This document shows positions 36,101 through 48,100 of a DNA stretch of 64,000 nt, in pieces. Below the pieces are notes generated by a model. It was not told the DNA's origin. It did no database searches and saw nothing but the letters and a program-made list of their open reading frames with translations. Every line of letters starts with the position of its first letter. The first letter of the stretch is position 1. Source of the stretch: Notolepis coatsorum (lineage: Eukaryota; Chordata; Actinopteri; Aulopiformes; Paralepididae); assembly GCA_963971535.1 (NCBI GenBank), contig OZ020589.1:72627520-72691519 (forward strand), in the 5' to 3' direction. Made by a program: the position numbers and the translations under genes.

Positions 36101-39100
36101 TTAAATGCTTCAGTAGTATCGCGTATTTATGGCGTTCATCAATGACATCCACCAACATTGTCTCCAGACACATGCGGAGCTCCGTATACTGGGCCCGGTT
36201 CTCCTGGGTGAAGTCTGGTACCATAGGTGTGCCAATGTATGACGCGGATTGTTGATACATCGGCGAGCGTTGGGGGAGAGGCCTCCTAGGCGAGTCTCCT
36301 CCTGCTCCTTGGCGTGGGCTGGTACCGGCTGTGTACCATGGCCCGCTGGTCCAGGTGCTGTTCCTCGGTGCGGGTCGTGCGTCGTGCTCACCCGTGAATA
36401 GCGTCGGGGGTCTGTAGCGCAGCTCCGCGGGGGTATAGCCTGGGCTGTACTGGACCTCCTGGTCCGGTAGAGTACTGTGCTGTCGTCGGGCGTGGTTCTC
36501 CTCCTCTTCCTCTTCGTCTTCCGTTAGGTCATCCAGGGCTTGTAGTCTCTGATTTAGCCTCTCCGCAGTGTATGCTGCTCCTTCCCGGTGGCTGGGTCTC
36601 GCTTGGACCGGTTGGGGAAGGGGGTCTGCGGGGGGTATAAACCTCGTCTGTTGGTCAAGTTCAGGGTCGCTTACTCGGCTAGGGGATGCCGCCCTGGAGT
36701 GATGTCTAGACGAGTTCCTGGAGCCTCTGGTGGAGGGAGGGGGTGTTGTCCTTCTGATCAGCTGTTCTATTAGTTGCGCTTGTGCTCTGTCGCGCTCGGC
36801 TTCGCGCTTGGTGAGATCCGATTCTCTCTGGGCACCGGTGGCGGCGCGCTGGGCGTCGGCCCGGTCTCTTGCCATATTCTCTTCCATCTGAATGCGTCTT
36901 ATTTCCAGGCGTATGTGCTCTTCTTCGCTCCGTTGCTGTATCTGCAATCGATCGCGTTCACCCTGGAGTCTATCGCGTTCAGTAGAGGCTTTCAGGCTGA
37001 CGAGGAATGCCTGCTGTAGTGTCCTCTCTGCCTCGCTGGGCGAAGACTGTTGTATAGGGGAGCCGTCCCTTGGGGTACTCCGTGCGGAGTCTTGGAGCTC
37101 TATCTCCACGGTGCTCTCCTCATCTTCTTCCGTGCCGAGTTCTCTCTCGGTAGTGTTGTCTTCCTCCCGGGACTCGTCGGGGACTACTTCTTCGGTATTG
37201 GCGGGGTGTAAAGTCATGTCTGGTTCCCCCTGGTCCCCACCGTGAGCTGGGTCAGTTACGTTAGAACCCATAGGGGCCTCTATGGTCGGGGTAGCCTGGT
37301 CGTTAGGGTTAGACATAATTTTACTTTCTAGTTTTACCGCGTTTACTGTTGGTAGAAGACTAGGTTGTTGACTGACAGCGTAAGCCTCTAGGTACTGAGG
37401 GAGCTGTCGTTTGCGCCGCGGGCGTTGTTGGTTAGGAGGATCGTTTCGTGGAGTGTTCATCATAGGCCATTTTAATATTAATAACACTATATTAATATTA
37501 CACTGATTACCATCCGGCTCGAAGGACCAATTGTAACTGAGGGGTACAATTCCCTGACTGTATTGTTAGATATGATACTTACTACCACTACCTCTTGTAC
37601 TTTAGACTCTGGCCACCCAGTACTAGGTATAAATAATTATGATAAACACTCCCACCTGATGAAACGGATCCAACACAAATGTACCAAGTCGAAAGTCTGC
37701 GTTTATTAATAATACATAGCAAAAGGTATGTACAACGATCACTTAATTACATTTATGATTTGAAATAGTATGCACTTTTATGGCAAATGAGTATTCGTAG
37801 GTAGATCAATATCGAATGTCCAATATTTAGGGAACAATAGCAATGATACTTGAATGATTATATAGCTGGATACACTAGGGGAAGGTTCCGACTGCTTGTA
37901 GGACAGCTGGAGGGGGGGGGGGTAGAGTCTGGCTGTATCCCGTCTGGCCGAGGGTATCCTGGGAGAGCCCACAGTCGTGCGACCCGGTGCCCAGCGATCC
38001 TCGATCCACAGATGAAAGCAGTTGGACTCTCTGTGGCCGGCGTCCTCCGGTCCACGATGGAGAGACGTGAGGCGACCTCGTCGTGTAGAGCGTCTTCTCA
38101 CCTGTCGTCCTCTCCGGGGGGGGGGGTATTTCCAACACACCGCAGTGTTGGCCTTTATCCATAGAATAATCAAAGTACTCAAAGCATAATCCAAGCCGGG
38201 GAAGGCTAGCCGTCGTCGGTAGAATAATCCAATATACAGGTCCACTCGCTCTTTGGCCTGGAGCTCCTCGGGTGCAGCTTCACGTGGGGTCAACCACCCT
38301 GGATAAGCGTCCAGCTGATGCCCGAAACGATGGGGGTGCTGATTACTATAGAACTCTTACCGCACGAGGCACTACATATGAATAGACTATTATTAGCTTA
38401 ATAGAATACGTCCAACTCGACGATATAGTGCCAAATATGACTATTCAAATATTAATATACACGATGTCTCAATGCCGATACTGGGCCGAATTGGCCTTAC
38501 TGCCCACACGTGGTTCGCGGGGAGGCTTTTGCGTCTGTCACTCTGTTGGAGGGTAAGGAACTGGACTAAAAGAAAGCTCTACTTTAATAGCGCAGTATAT
38601 ATACGCACTATGAACAAATAGTACCATTAGTGGTGCGGTAGACATACGCAGAACTAGGACTTGTCCATACATGTTGAGCGGTACGATTGAACCTGGTCTG
38701 AGGGGTATGGCGACCTGGCACCAAGGTCTCGTCCAATGGTAGAATGGAGACTATTATGGGATGTTCAGTAGACTAGAAGGGATATTCAATGCATATTGTA
38801 CAAGGAATATACAAGGGATATCAGGGGATATACAAATACAATTAAATATATATATATAAATAAATATATATATATTCGGTTTAATCTGATCCTTCAGAAC
38901 AACTTCCTTTCTGGGGGGTTTCAAAATAAAAGAGCGACGTCTATAGCAGCGGAATACGTTTATTTTGTACATTATCTAACGTTAACACGAACCTAAACTA
39001 ACTTTAGGTTAGTTGTAACGTTAGTTTAGGTTCGTGTTAACGTTAGATAATGTACAAAATAAACGTATTCCGCTGCTATAGACGTCGCTCTTTTATTTTG

Positions 39101-42100
39101 AAACCCCCCAGAAAGGAAGTCATTGCTCTCGTTATCTGCTTGAGTGTCCGGTTAGCTCAGTTAGCGTGCAGTAGTTAGTAGTATATCAATACCAGCCATT
39201 GGATTACTGTTTTCTAAATTGGGGAGGCTTTTAATCGTCAAGGTAAGAGGATTTTAAGTCATGGTATCCATCAGTGCATGTGAGCGGATCGGAGCGTGAG
39301 CGGCGCGGGGCGCGGAGCGGCCGGTTTTGACGTGAGCGAGGAGTGGGTTTTAAAATGAGTCGGCGCGACGTCCGGAGCGAGAGTTCTCCTCCGCTCCAAT
39401 CCACTCCAGGCCGCTCACAGTGGTTTAACACTGATGTAATATATACATGCAGTACAATGCCAAAGCAACAGATGGCGATGTACAAACATGAAGGCCATTT
39501 TCAACCAATGAGAAGGGTGAACCTGTGATAGGCTGTTCGTTCAGGCTTTGTCACTGTAGAGACGCCCACACTCACTCCAGTTAGAAAAAGTATATCGACG
39601 CCATTGTTGTTGACGTTAGCTTACATGCTAACGTTAATGGCAGCGACCATAGCATTGTGGCTCGGCTAGCCTATCATCGCTTAATAGAGATAGTGAATGG
39701 ATAAACAACGTTATTTAACATTGCAGAATGGCTACAATTACAATGCGGCTCAATACAAACAATTGTTAAGGGGCCCAGGGGGTGTAGACTGTTGTAGTTT
39801 GAGCTCATTTACACCATGCTCCAAAAAAAGAAGAAAAAAAACTGCCGAGCGATCTGGCGCGGGGAGCGGGGAGCGCTCGATTCAAGGTGAGCGGGGAGCG
39901 AGCGGAGAGCGACTTGGGGGCGGGGTCAACATGAGTGATTAGCGGAGCGGACCAAGCTTTAAAGAGCGAAGAGCGGATTTCTCGGCCGCGCCGATCCGCT
40001 CACGTGGTCTGGTATCCATAAACTTCAATCGGTTCGGATCCTTTGAATGAATGAGAATGTAAACAAACACGGCTTCACGTAGAAATCACTGACTGCGCTC
40101 AGAGAGGAGTCGTTCGGCAAAAAATAGTTCAGAGTATATCTGCTTAGAAAACATAATTGTCGAATTCAATTATTTTTAATTTCTCCACGTGGTAAATACA
40201 TAGGTCACAACATGTTTACAGGAACGTTTTGGAGTTGTATTTGGAGTGTATTTCGTGACTGTAGGGCACTGTAGGGAACGTCAGGCTCAAACCCTCCCCC
40301 ACTTCCAGTGATGAAGCTAAGCTACGCTAACAGAGCGACTGTTCCCTAAGCTAAATGCATGCACAGAGACAAAAAAGGTATGCATCTTCTTGTCTAACTC
40401 CAGGGAAGATGTTAAATAAGCTAATTTCCCAAAATGTTGGAGTTTTCCTTTAATCAAGTAGTCGACCTCACCAACTTTGCGCTCAATGGAGTATGGCCCA
40501 CTGTATTTAGCCTGTAATGCAGACCCAAGAATAGGCGAGAGAACCAACACCTTGTCTCCCGGTGAGAACACCCTATGTCGGGCCCGCCTATCATACCACA
40601 CCTTCATTTTTCCTTGGGCTACCTTTAGGTTCTCTTTCGCTAGTTCACATGCTCTACTAAGCTTAAGCCTGAAGTCACACACATAGTCCAACAAATTAGT
40701 AGAGGAAGGAGTCTGGTCAGCCAACCACTTTTCCTTCAGCAGTTTCAAAGGACCCCTCACTGTGTGGCCGAACACCAGCTCAGCCGGGCTGAATCCAAGA
40801 GACTCCTGGGTTACCTCCCTAGCAGCAAACAGAAGCAAAGGGTTTCCATCATCCCAGTCTTTTTCGAACTCCGTACAATATGCCCGCAGCATTGTTTTGA
40901 TAGTCTGGTGAAATCTCTCCAGCGCCCCCTGGGACTCTGGATGATAGGCAGAGGAAGGACAACTGCTGGAGGACCTGAGCAAAGAGACGGGACATGAAGT
41001 TAGACCCTTGATCTGATTGAATAACCTTTGGTAAGCCAAAAGTCGAAAAAAACCTAACCAGAGCTTTGGATATAGCTGGGGCTGTGATCTTGCGTAAAGG
41101 AATGGCTTCAGGGAAACGGGTCGCTGCACACATAATAGTCAAAAGGTACTGGTTCCCTGTCTTAGTTCGAGGGAGGGGACCAACACAGTCAATGAGGATC
41201 CGCTCAAAAGGTTCCCCAACGGCAGGAATAGGCTGCAGAGGAGCCTGAGGGATCTTCTGGTTTGGTTTACCAACAACCTGACACATGGCACGAGCGGCAA
41301 TATTGTGCCACATCTGACTTCAAACCAGGCCAACAAAAATGTCTCAGCACACGGTCATAAGTCTTCCTGACTCCCATGTGACCAGCAAGATCATGATCAT
41401 GTGCTAGATGCAGTATATCGGGACGATACACGGCTGGAACAACAATCTGAAACACACTGCCCCAGTCATCCAGACTGGACAGGTTAGGTGGTGTCCACTT
41501 TCTCATGAGCACGTCATTGCTAACAAAGTATCCTTGAGACGTATCTATCATTGCATCCTCTAAAACCGCCTCTTCAAAGAGGGACGACAAGGAGACATCC
41601 TTGTTTTGCTCTAGTACCAACTGCTCATGAGACGGTATCGCCTTACCAAAACCCTCATCAGGGCCACTTTTCAACTCAACAAATAATGTGTCACTAAGTG
41701 TCATATCACAATCTGAGTTAACAACATCATGGGTGTCACATTTGACCTTTGACATTGCGCGTGTTACCGCACACACAGGAAACACTCCTGGATGCTTCTG
41801 TGCGAGCTCATCAGGAACCTCAGAAACTACAGGGACGGGAATTACAACTGGAGTAGCCAGCACTTTGCCACCGGCCAAATCGTTCCCTAGAATGAAGGAC
41901 ACCCCCTTTATGGGGATGTGAGAACACACTCCTACAACAACATTGCCTGATACTAAGGGAGAGTTTAGCGAGACCTCATGCAAAGGAGTATTCACAAAGC
42001 CTCCTCCAAAGCCCTGAACAATGGCACCGGAATGCAATGAAGAATCTTCCGAAAATGGCAAAATCCCATCCAGAATGAGAGACTGGAAAGCTCCTGTATC

Positions 42101-45100
42101 TCTCTATATAGTAATAGCCTGCTTTGATCCTAATGCACCAACCAGTGAAACAAATCCATCCATCATAAACGTTGAGGAGCCCTCTAGCTCCCTGTCTGCA
42201 CCTTTGATACTTCGCACCCCACCCTCTAATGTCGGCATAGGTGTCCTGTCCATGATTTCTACCAGAGCCACAGTTTTAAATTTTTTTTGCTTAAGCACAG
42301 GGCACCCAGCAACGATATGACCAGGCTCCTTACAGTAAAAACAGATAACCCCCTCTGGGAATGCACTAGCAGAGCCACCCTGCCTAGGAGTCGAAGTAAA
42401 CCGACCAGCAGACACGGGTGCCGGGAACCGGCTCCCCTGAAAAGGACGCCTACTACCCCTGGACTCCACACGGCCCTCCTCTACAAAGACAGATTTGTGT
42501 GTCAACACAAACTCATCAGCCAAGACAGCAGCGTCGCCTATCTTCGATACCTTATGCTCATTTAGATGTGTGGAAATGTTATCAGGAACACACCTTTTAA
42601 ATTCCTCTAGGACAGGGGTCGGGAACCTTTTTGACTGGGAGAGCCATAAAAGCCAAATATTTCTAAATATATTTCATTGAGAGCCATATAGTATTTTTAA
42701 CATATAATAAATTAAATATGTCTTACTTTTAATGCGACTTCTGGTGCTGCATGGTTTTGCTGATGGCCTTGTAATCTGGTTCATACGTGGTGAGATTGAG
42801 CTTCATGCAGGCGTTGAGGCTTCCATCAGTTAAACGTGAGCGTAGGTTGGTCTTAATGTTCCTCATATGCGAGAATGACTGCCCACATGCATATGTAGAG
42901 CCAAACATGGTCAATACGGCAATACTCACGCTGCATTGTGTGGTATGTCACAGGAAGCTCGTTCCAAGTTTTAAGAATCAGCTGGTCTTCAGGTTGAAGA
43001 TTTTTAATTTCTGTCCACTTGTGTTCCCTTGCCAGCTCTGCTCGCTATATCTTCAGCTACAGATACTATTAGCTGTATCTTCGAAACTAATTTCTGTTTA
43101 CTTTAAAATGACACAGTATTATTAAGAAATATCACAAGTATTAAAAAAAAACAAAAAAAAAATAACATTTTTATACTCAAATGTCTGGGAGCCATATGCT
43201 GTCACCAGAAGAGCCATATATGGCTCGCGAGCCATAGGTTCCCGACCCCTGCTCTAGGAGAACCAACTGTCTAAGCTGCTCCCTTGACTCTGCTTTTTGC
43301 GAGGTGCACCACCGGTCAAACAGGTTCTCCTTCTCTTTTCCGAACTCAACATACGACTGTCCCTCCGACCTGCGATAGCCTCTAAAACGCTGACGATAGG
43401 CCTCTGGGACCAACTCATAAGCCCTCAATATGGAAGCTTTAACAAGCTCATAATCAGCGCTTTGTTCAAGGGACAGAGCAGTATAGGCTTCTTGTGCCCT
43501 ACCAACTAAAACACATTGCAGCAGCAGTGTCCAGGCGGTATCAGGCCACTTCAATGTGGTTGCCACCCGTTCAAAAAGGGGAAAATATCTTTCCACGTCT
43601 TTCTCAAAAAATGGAGGCACCATCCTAATATTCCTGCCTACATCAAAACCGGAACGTGACTCTGGATGCAGAGCACCCGCCTGCAAGGCAGCATGCTTGT
43701 ATTCAAGCTCCTTCTGCGCACGCTCGTGCTCCAGCAACATTTGTTTCTCCTTAAACTCACGCTCCTCTCTCCTCTCTCTCTCCTTAAGCTCACGCTCCTC
43801 TCTCCTCTCCTCACGCTCTCGCTCTAGCTGCCTTTCCTTAAACTCCAACTCCCTAATCCTTCACTCACCCTCTGCACCAGGTAATAGCGGAGACGCGTGA
43901 GACAAAGGAGGCTCCTCCACCCTCTTCTCAAGCACCTGCTCTCTAATGAGTAACACCCTTAAAGCACTCAAGGCAGTCGGCTTCAAACGCTTCTCACCTG
44001 CAGTAAGCTCTACCCTGTAGTGTACAGCAAGTTCTAGAAGTTGTTCTTTGGAAAACTTCTCCAACATGTCATGAGACGGGCGATCAACAAAGTCCTTGAT
44101 GGAAGCCATCGTCACTGTACCAGCCACCACAAGCTACACACTTTACTTTACAGTCACGAAGAACCACTAACGAACCGCGAAGAACCACTAAAGAACCACT
44201 GAAGAACCACGAAGAACCACTGAAGAACCATGAAGAACCACTGAAGAACCACTGAAGAATGCTAATGCCAATAATAACAACCATAAAGGGACGCGGTGGA
44301 AATGTGTGCTCTACTGAGCGCACCTTTCTAATTTGCAAAATAAAAATAAAAAACAACCACCCTGAAATAAATAGACGTGTCATACACGCAGGGTGTTAGG
44401 TGCTAACAGGTATGCTAACCAAACACTCAAACCAAACAAAACAAATACAACAAACAAATTTAAACAGGTGGCCCTTCTAACCTGATATGACTACTTATGC
44501 TTCTACATCTAAACTGCAGTCACAACCGGCCCACCACATGTCTACCCTAAGAAACACTAAATCAGGCCCTACCACACTACCTGTGTTTTCTGGCCCCCTA
44601 ATCTACCTACCCTTAAGCTAATGCCCTGTAGACCTAACCATCTTCAACCACACCTGCTACCAGCCAAAGATCATATTTGACCATCCACCCGTCCAGTACA
44701 TGGTATGGTACCAGACAAGTAGATGGTGCTAATCCCTTCCCTGACTGCCCCAGGAGTATGTGGTGCACAGGAAGCTAACCAACAACCAGAAAATAATGTC
44801 CCTATCTACATGTGGTGTCCACTAAACTATATATTTTAACAGCATAAGTAGTCGCATCAAATTACAAACAAATAAGGCATACTCACCTGTTTGATGAAAC
44901 GGCTCAAGCCCCCACGTTACATAATATGTAACGAACACCACCCAAACCATAACACCATGACACCCCGTGTAACACAAAAAAAAAAACACCAAACAAATTG
45001 CTAGGGGTAAATATCCCGGACCAGCGCCCAACTGTTACGACCCTGGCTCAAAGGCACGCAACCTATGTGCAAAACCGACACCAAAACCCGTGTGTTAACT

Positions 45101-48100
45101 CAAGTGCTACTATATCAAGGAATTACTAGTGTAAACTAAAGGATAAGGACTGGAAGAACGTGACTATCTATCTGTTAACCCACACTCTTCTAAACACAGA
45201 CCCTGCATGTGTGTTACCAGGGCTGGTTTTAAAGCTCCCAGCAGGTAACCAATCAGCACTAATTGGCTAATTGGCAGCCCTCACCTGCATGCCCCGTGAC
45301 ACAGGAGTGATCAGGCCTGCCTGCACAGTGACACAGGAGTGATCAGGCTCCTGGTACATAACAGGCGCTATGGAGCAATACGTGAATTTGACTAAAAGCG
45401 TTGGTGTTGCTCGCCTGGACACGCTACTATTTCCAATTCAAATGTATATAATAGGTATTATGTTTCATCATGAATGCATGAAAGGGGGGGTGGGTAGTTT
45501 TTTGATGCTTTGATCGTCACCAACGGCATACCTTCTGGAGTACGTTACACATGGTCGCAACGATCAGTGTGAAGTCATGGTTGGATCAAAGCAGGATTGA
45601 TGTCATATAGTCCTTACCGTACCCCAAAAAGAATATTCCAATTGTCTGATCGCGATTTCCAGTATTGGTGTCCATCGTGTCGCCAACATAATCCACCACA
45701 ACACATGTATCGGGGGCATTGGACGCGTTTCAATGCCATCGAGTGAATCGCTAGACTCGCCTGACCAAAGAAAACTGCACCCGGAGACATTTGAATGTAA
45801 CACGTGTTTCGAAGGGTGGGCGATACTGCCACCTACCTGGATGCGGCCGGTATTGCACTCTAGCAACCTCAGAGTGATTCCCTATGATAACCCCGAGGTC
45901 CGTGTGAGAGAAATGAATAAAAATATTGAATAAAATAAATAACGTTGAAAACCCGACTATACTCTGGTTTTCGGGGGTCCTGGCGCTCAACGCATGGCGA
46001 GATAACCTGACTATCCTCGGGTCTGGCGCTGATTGAGTTAACCGTAGTAGATTTGTAAACATTACACAACATATATTCTATCTACAGGAATTGTGTAACA
46101 TTGCCCAAATAGTGAAAGGAATAGCAAGACATGTTCCCTTTAATGCATGCTGCCACTTCGATTATTGTACTGTCTATTTTTGTTTGCACCTTATGCATTG
46201 CTTTTATTCTGTAAATGAGAGCTATTTTATTGTACTGCTTTATTCTGTCTATCTTGAGCTTACTTTGTCTATTTTTATGCGCCGGTGACTGATCTCGTAA
46301 ACATGCTTTTCTAGTGTTTTACCTACTCTACCACTGCACAGAAATTAGGCATTTTCTTTTGAAAGTGGTTTACATTCTGTGCAAAGCCTCAGCACTATTG
46401 ACGGTATTCGACAGCCAAACATGAGTTTTAAATATATCTGGAGACTGTGAAATGTGGGTGTATATTGGTAATATTTGTTGATGGTGAGGTAAAACAGACC
46501 CTGATTCTTCAAGAGACTAGTGACTTAAACCTTAAAAATGTATGTAGCCAATCATGAATTGAATGGGGGGTTTAATATAAAGTGTGCATTCAATTTCAAT
46601 GCCATATGTTATCTCCACAGAGATTCCAGATATCATCAACTCAAAGCATCTGAAGACATTCAGGTGGGTGGATGGGGATGAAGTTTGAGGTTCTGTGGAT
46701 GATGATATATCAATGGTTTTTCATTGTATTTGCGATGCAGATGGTCTCTGGAAGTATTTGCCCATCAGTGTTTCTTAACTCTGGTCCGGGACTGATACAG
46801 GTCCTTGAGATGTTCTTGAGTGGGCCCTGGGCTGACTATTTGACACCTATCTAAGTAAATGAGTCTTAACACTTTGATTACCAGCAATGCGGTGCGCCTT
46901 ACCCCCGTTGAATGCCAGCACCCACTTCAATGATAGCGTTGTGAACGCATAATCTATGTCTTAAATTATGGCTGTGTCTAATCTGCCCGTCGCTTATCAA
47001 TGACTTGTTTGCAGTCAACATTGTCAAAACGGATTGTTTTTTAATCGGTTCATTTCCGTTTTATAGCATTTTGAAAAGCCCTCATTTTCTTGAAAGTTTC
47101 AGGAAAATATAACTTTTCCGTGATAAACGACATTTACTGGAATATTTTGGAATACACAAAAAACATTGTAATTTTTTGGCCTATTTATGAATCGTTTTCA
47201 AATAAACGCTAGATTATCGATAGTATATGTGTATTTATGCACGCTAGAGAAGCGATCTGAAAAATCTATTCTCATTTCCTGATCAGCACACACACACACG
47301 GCGAACGCTGATGGTGAAAACAGATCCGATTACCCCAAGACTGGTCAAATGGATTCCTTACCTCATATCAGATGTTCTCCAAAAAGATTATTCCAATTCC
47401 TGATCGCCATTCCAAATATCGATCGTGTTTATTGATTCAGCGCTGGGTACTGTAAATATGTATTCCACATTGTTTTTCCGGCTCTGCAATCACTTCAGTC
47501 TCTTCAGATGGTTTTACGGATAAGTAAAATGAGGAAACTGGACCCCCCCCCCCACCAGTCTAATCCAATGGGGTGCAGTTACACAGGTAGAGACGATAGG
47601 GGGTGGTATTTTCCCAATGGAGCTCAGAGAGAGTTTGGAGCACTAGTGTGAGGCTCGATTGATGAAATATGAATTCAAATCGCTAATAAAAAAAAAAGAC
47701 AAACAAACGATATATAGCGTTGCTGGCATTCAACTGGCGGCATGAACTAACGACATAAAGCGTCCGTGGCACTCAAAGTGTTAATATAGGGAGTCCTTGG
47801 AGAAGGTCATACCATCCCAGAGATGCAAATATTGGCAGCACTGGGTTGCACCAGCTGTGTGTAAGTTCTCTCCTAAGTTGGGGTGTAAGGTCCAGACTAG
47901 AGGCTCAGTGACTAATAGGGATGCACCGATGTACTGGTATTTTTAAATGTATATGCCAATTTGTACCATTGCATAAATAAATGTTGATTTATGCTTTTCA
48001 ATGACAAAATTAAATTACAAAACGACAAGGTGATATAAAAACGTTTGTTAGTCTATTGAATGTTATCCTTTCCAATGTTCATTATACCAATAACTGAAAA

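Larger units (their letters stand above)
29824..38901 (-). mobile_element. Full-length BEL/Pao LTR retrotransposon, copy 2
   Basis: Same family as 270-9372, in the opposite orientation. Flanked by the 5-bp duplication ACTTC (29819-29823 and 38902-38906). It inserted in the left arm of the TTAA foldback, about 100 bp from its centre. The two LTRs are very similar, but the 5' LTR (right) has a roughly 37-bp and a 6-bp deletion. Gag-pol differs from copy 1 by about 20 residues and has different frame lesions. Both copies are young. Confidence 0.95.
28726..40453. mobile_element. TTAA-flanked palindromic foldback element, split by BEL, SINE and hAT
   Basis: Flanked by TTAA (28726-28729 and 40450-40453); ends AGGAAAACTCCAACATTTTG and its mirror. 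Left arm: 28730-29231, 29740-29823 and 38907-39002. Right arm: 39020-39271 plus 40020-40449. Removing the SINE, BEL and hAT with one copy of each target duplication leaves 682 bp on each side of a 17-bp loop (39003-39019), 1381 bp in all. The arms look about 99% identical; only two mismatches were noticed (near 28819 and 29183 against their partners). No coding frame. TTAA targeting suggests piggyBac-type mobilisation. With the element and one TTAA removed, the Gypsy integrase frame is continuous, showing a precise insertion. Confidence 0.9.
26667..45363 (-). mobile_element. Gmr1-like Ty3/Gypsy LTR retrotransposon, interrupted
   Basis: Ends TGTTACG...TACATAACA in + orientation, flanked by the 5-bp duplication GGCGC (26662-26666 and 45364-45368). 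Reading on the - strand from the right LTR: primer site, gag with a CCHC knuckle, protease, integrase, then (after the TTAA insertion) RT and RNase H, a polypurine tract and the left LTR. Nothing like integrase lies between RNase H and the left LTR, so integrase precedes RT. That is the order of Gmr1-like elements and unlike ordinary Gypsy. The copy carries stops, frameshifts and two direct insertions (hAT in gag, TTAA element in the integrase tail), and is dead. Confidence 0.92.

Noticed and set aside
42107-44109. Domesticated SCAN/gag-like host gene
   Set aside because: Lies between matching LTRs with a stop codon and a hAT insertion in the frame; ordinary dead Gypsy gag.
47917-47932. hAT terminus TAGGGATGCACCGAT
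   Set aside because: No mirrored partner or 8-bp duplication was found, so no element could be delimited.
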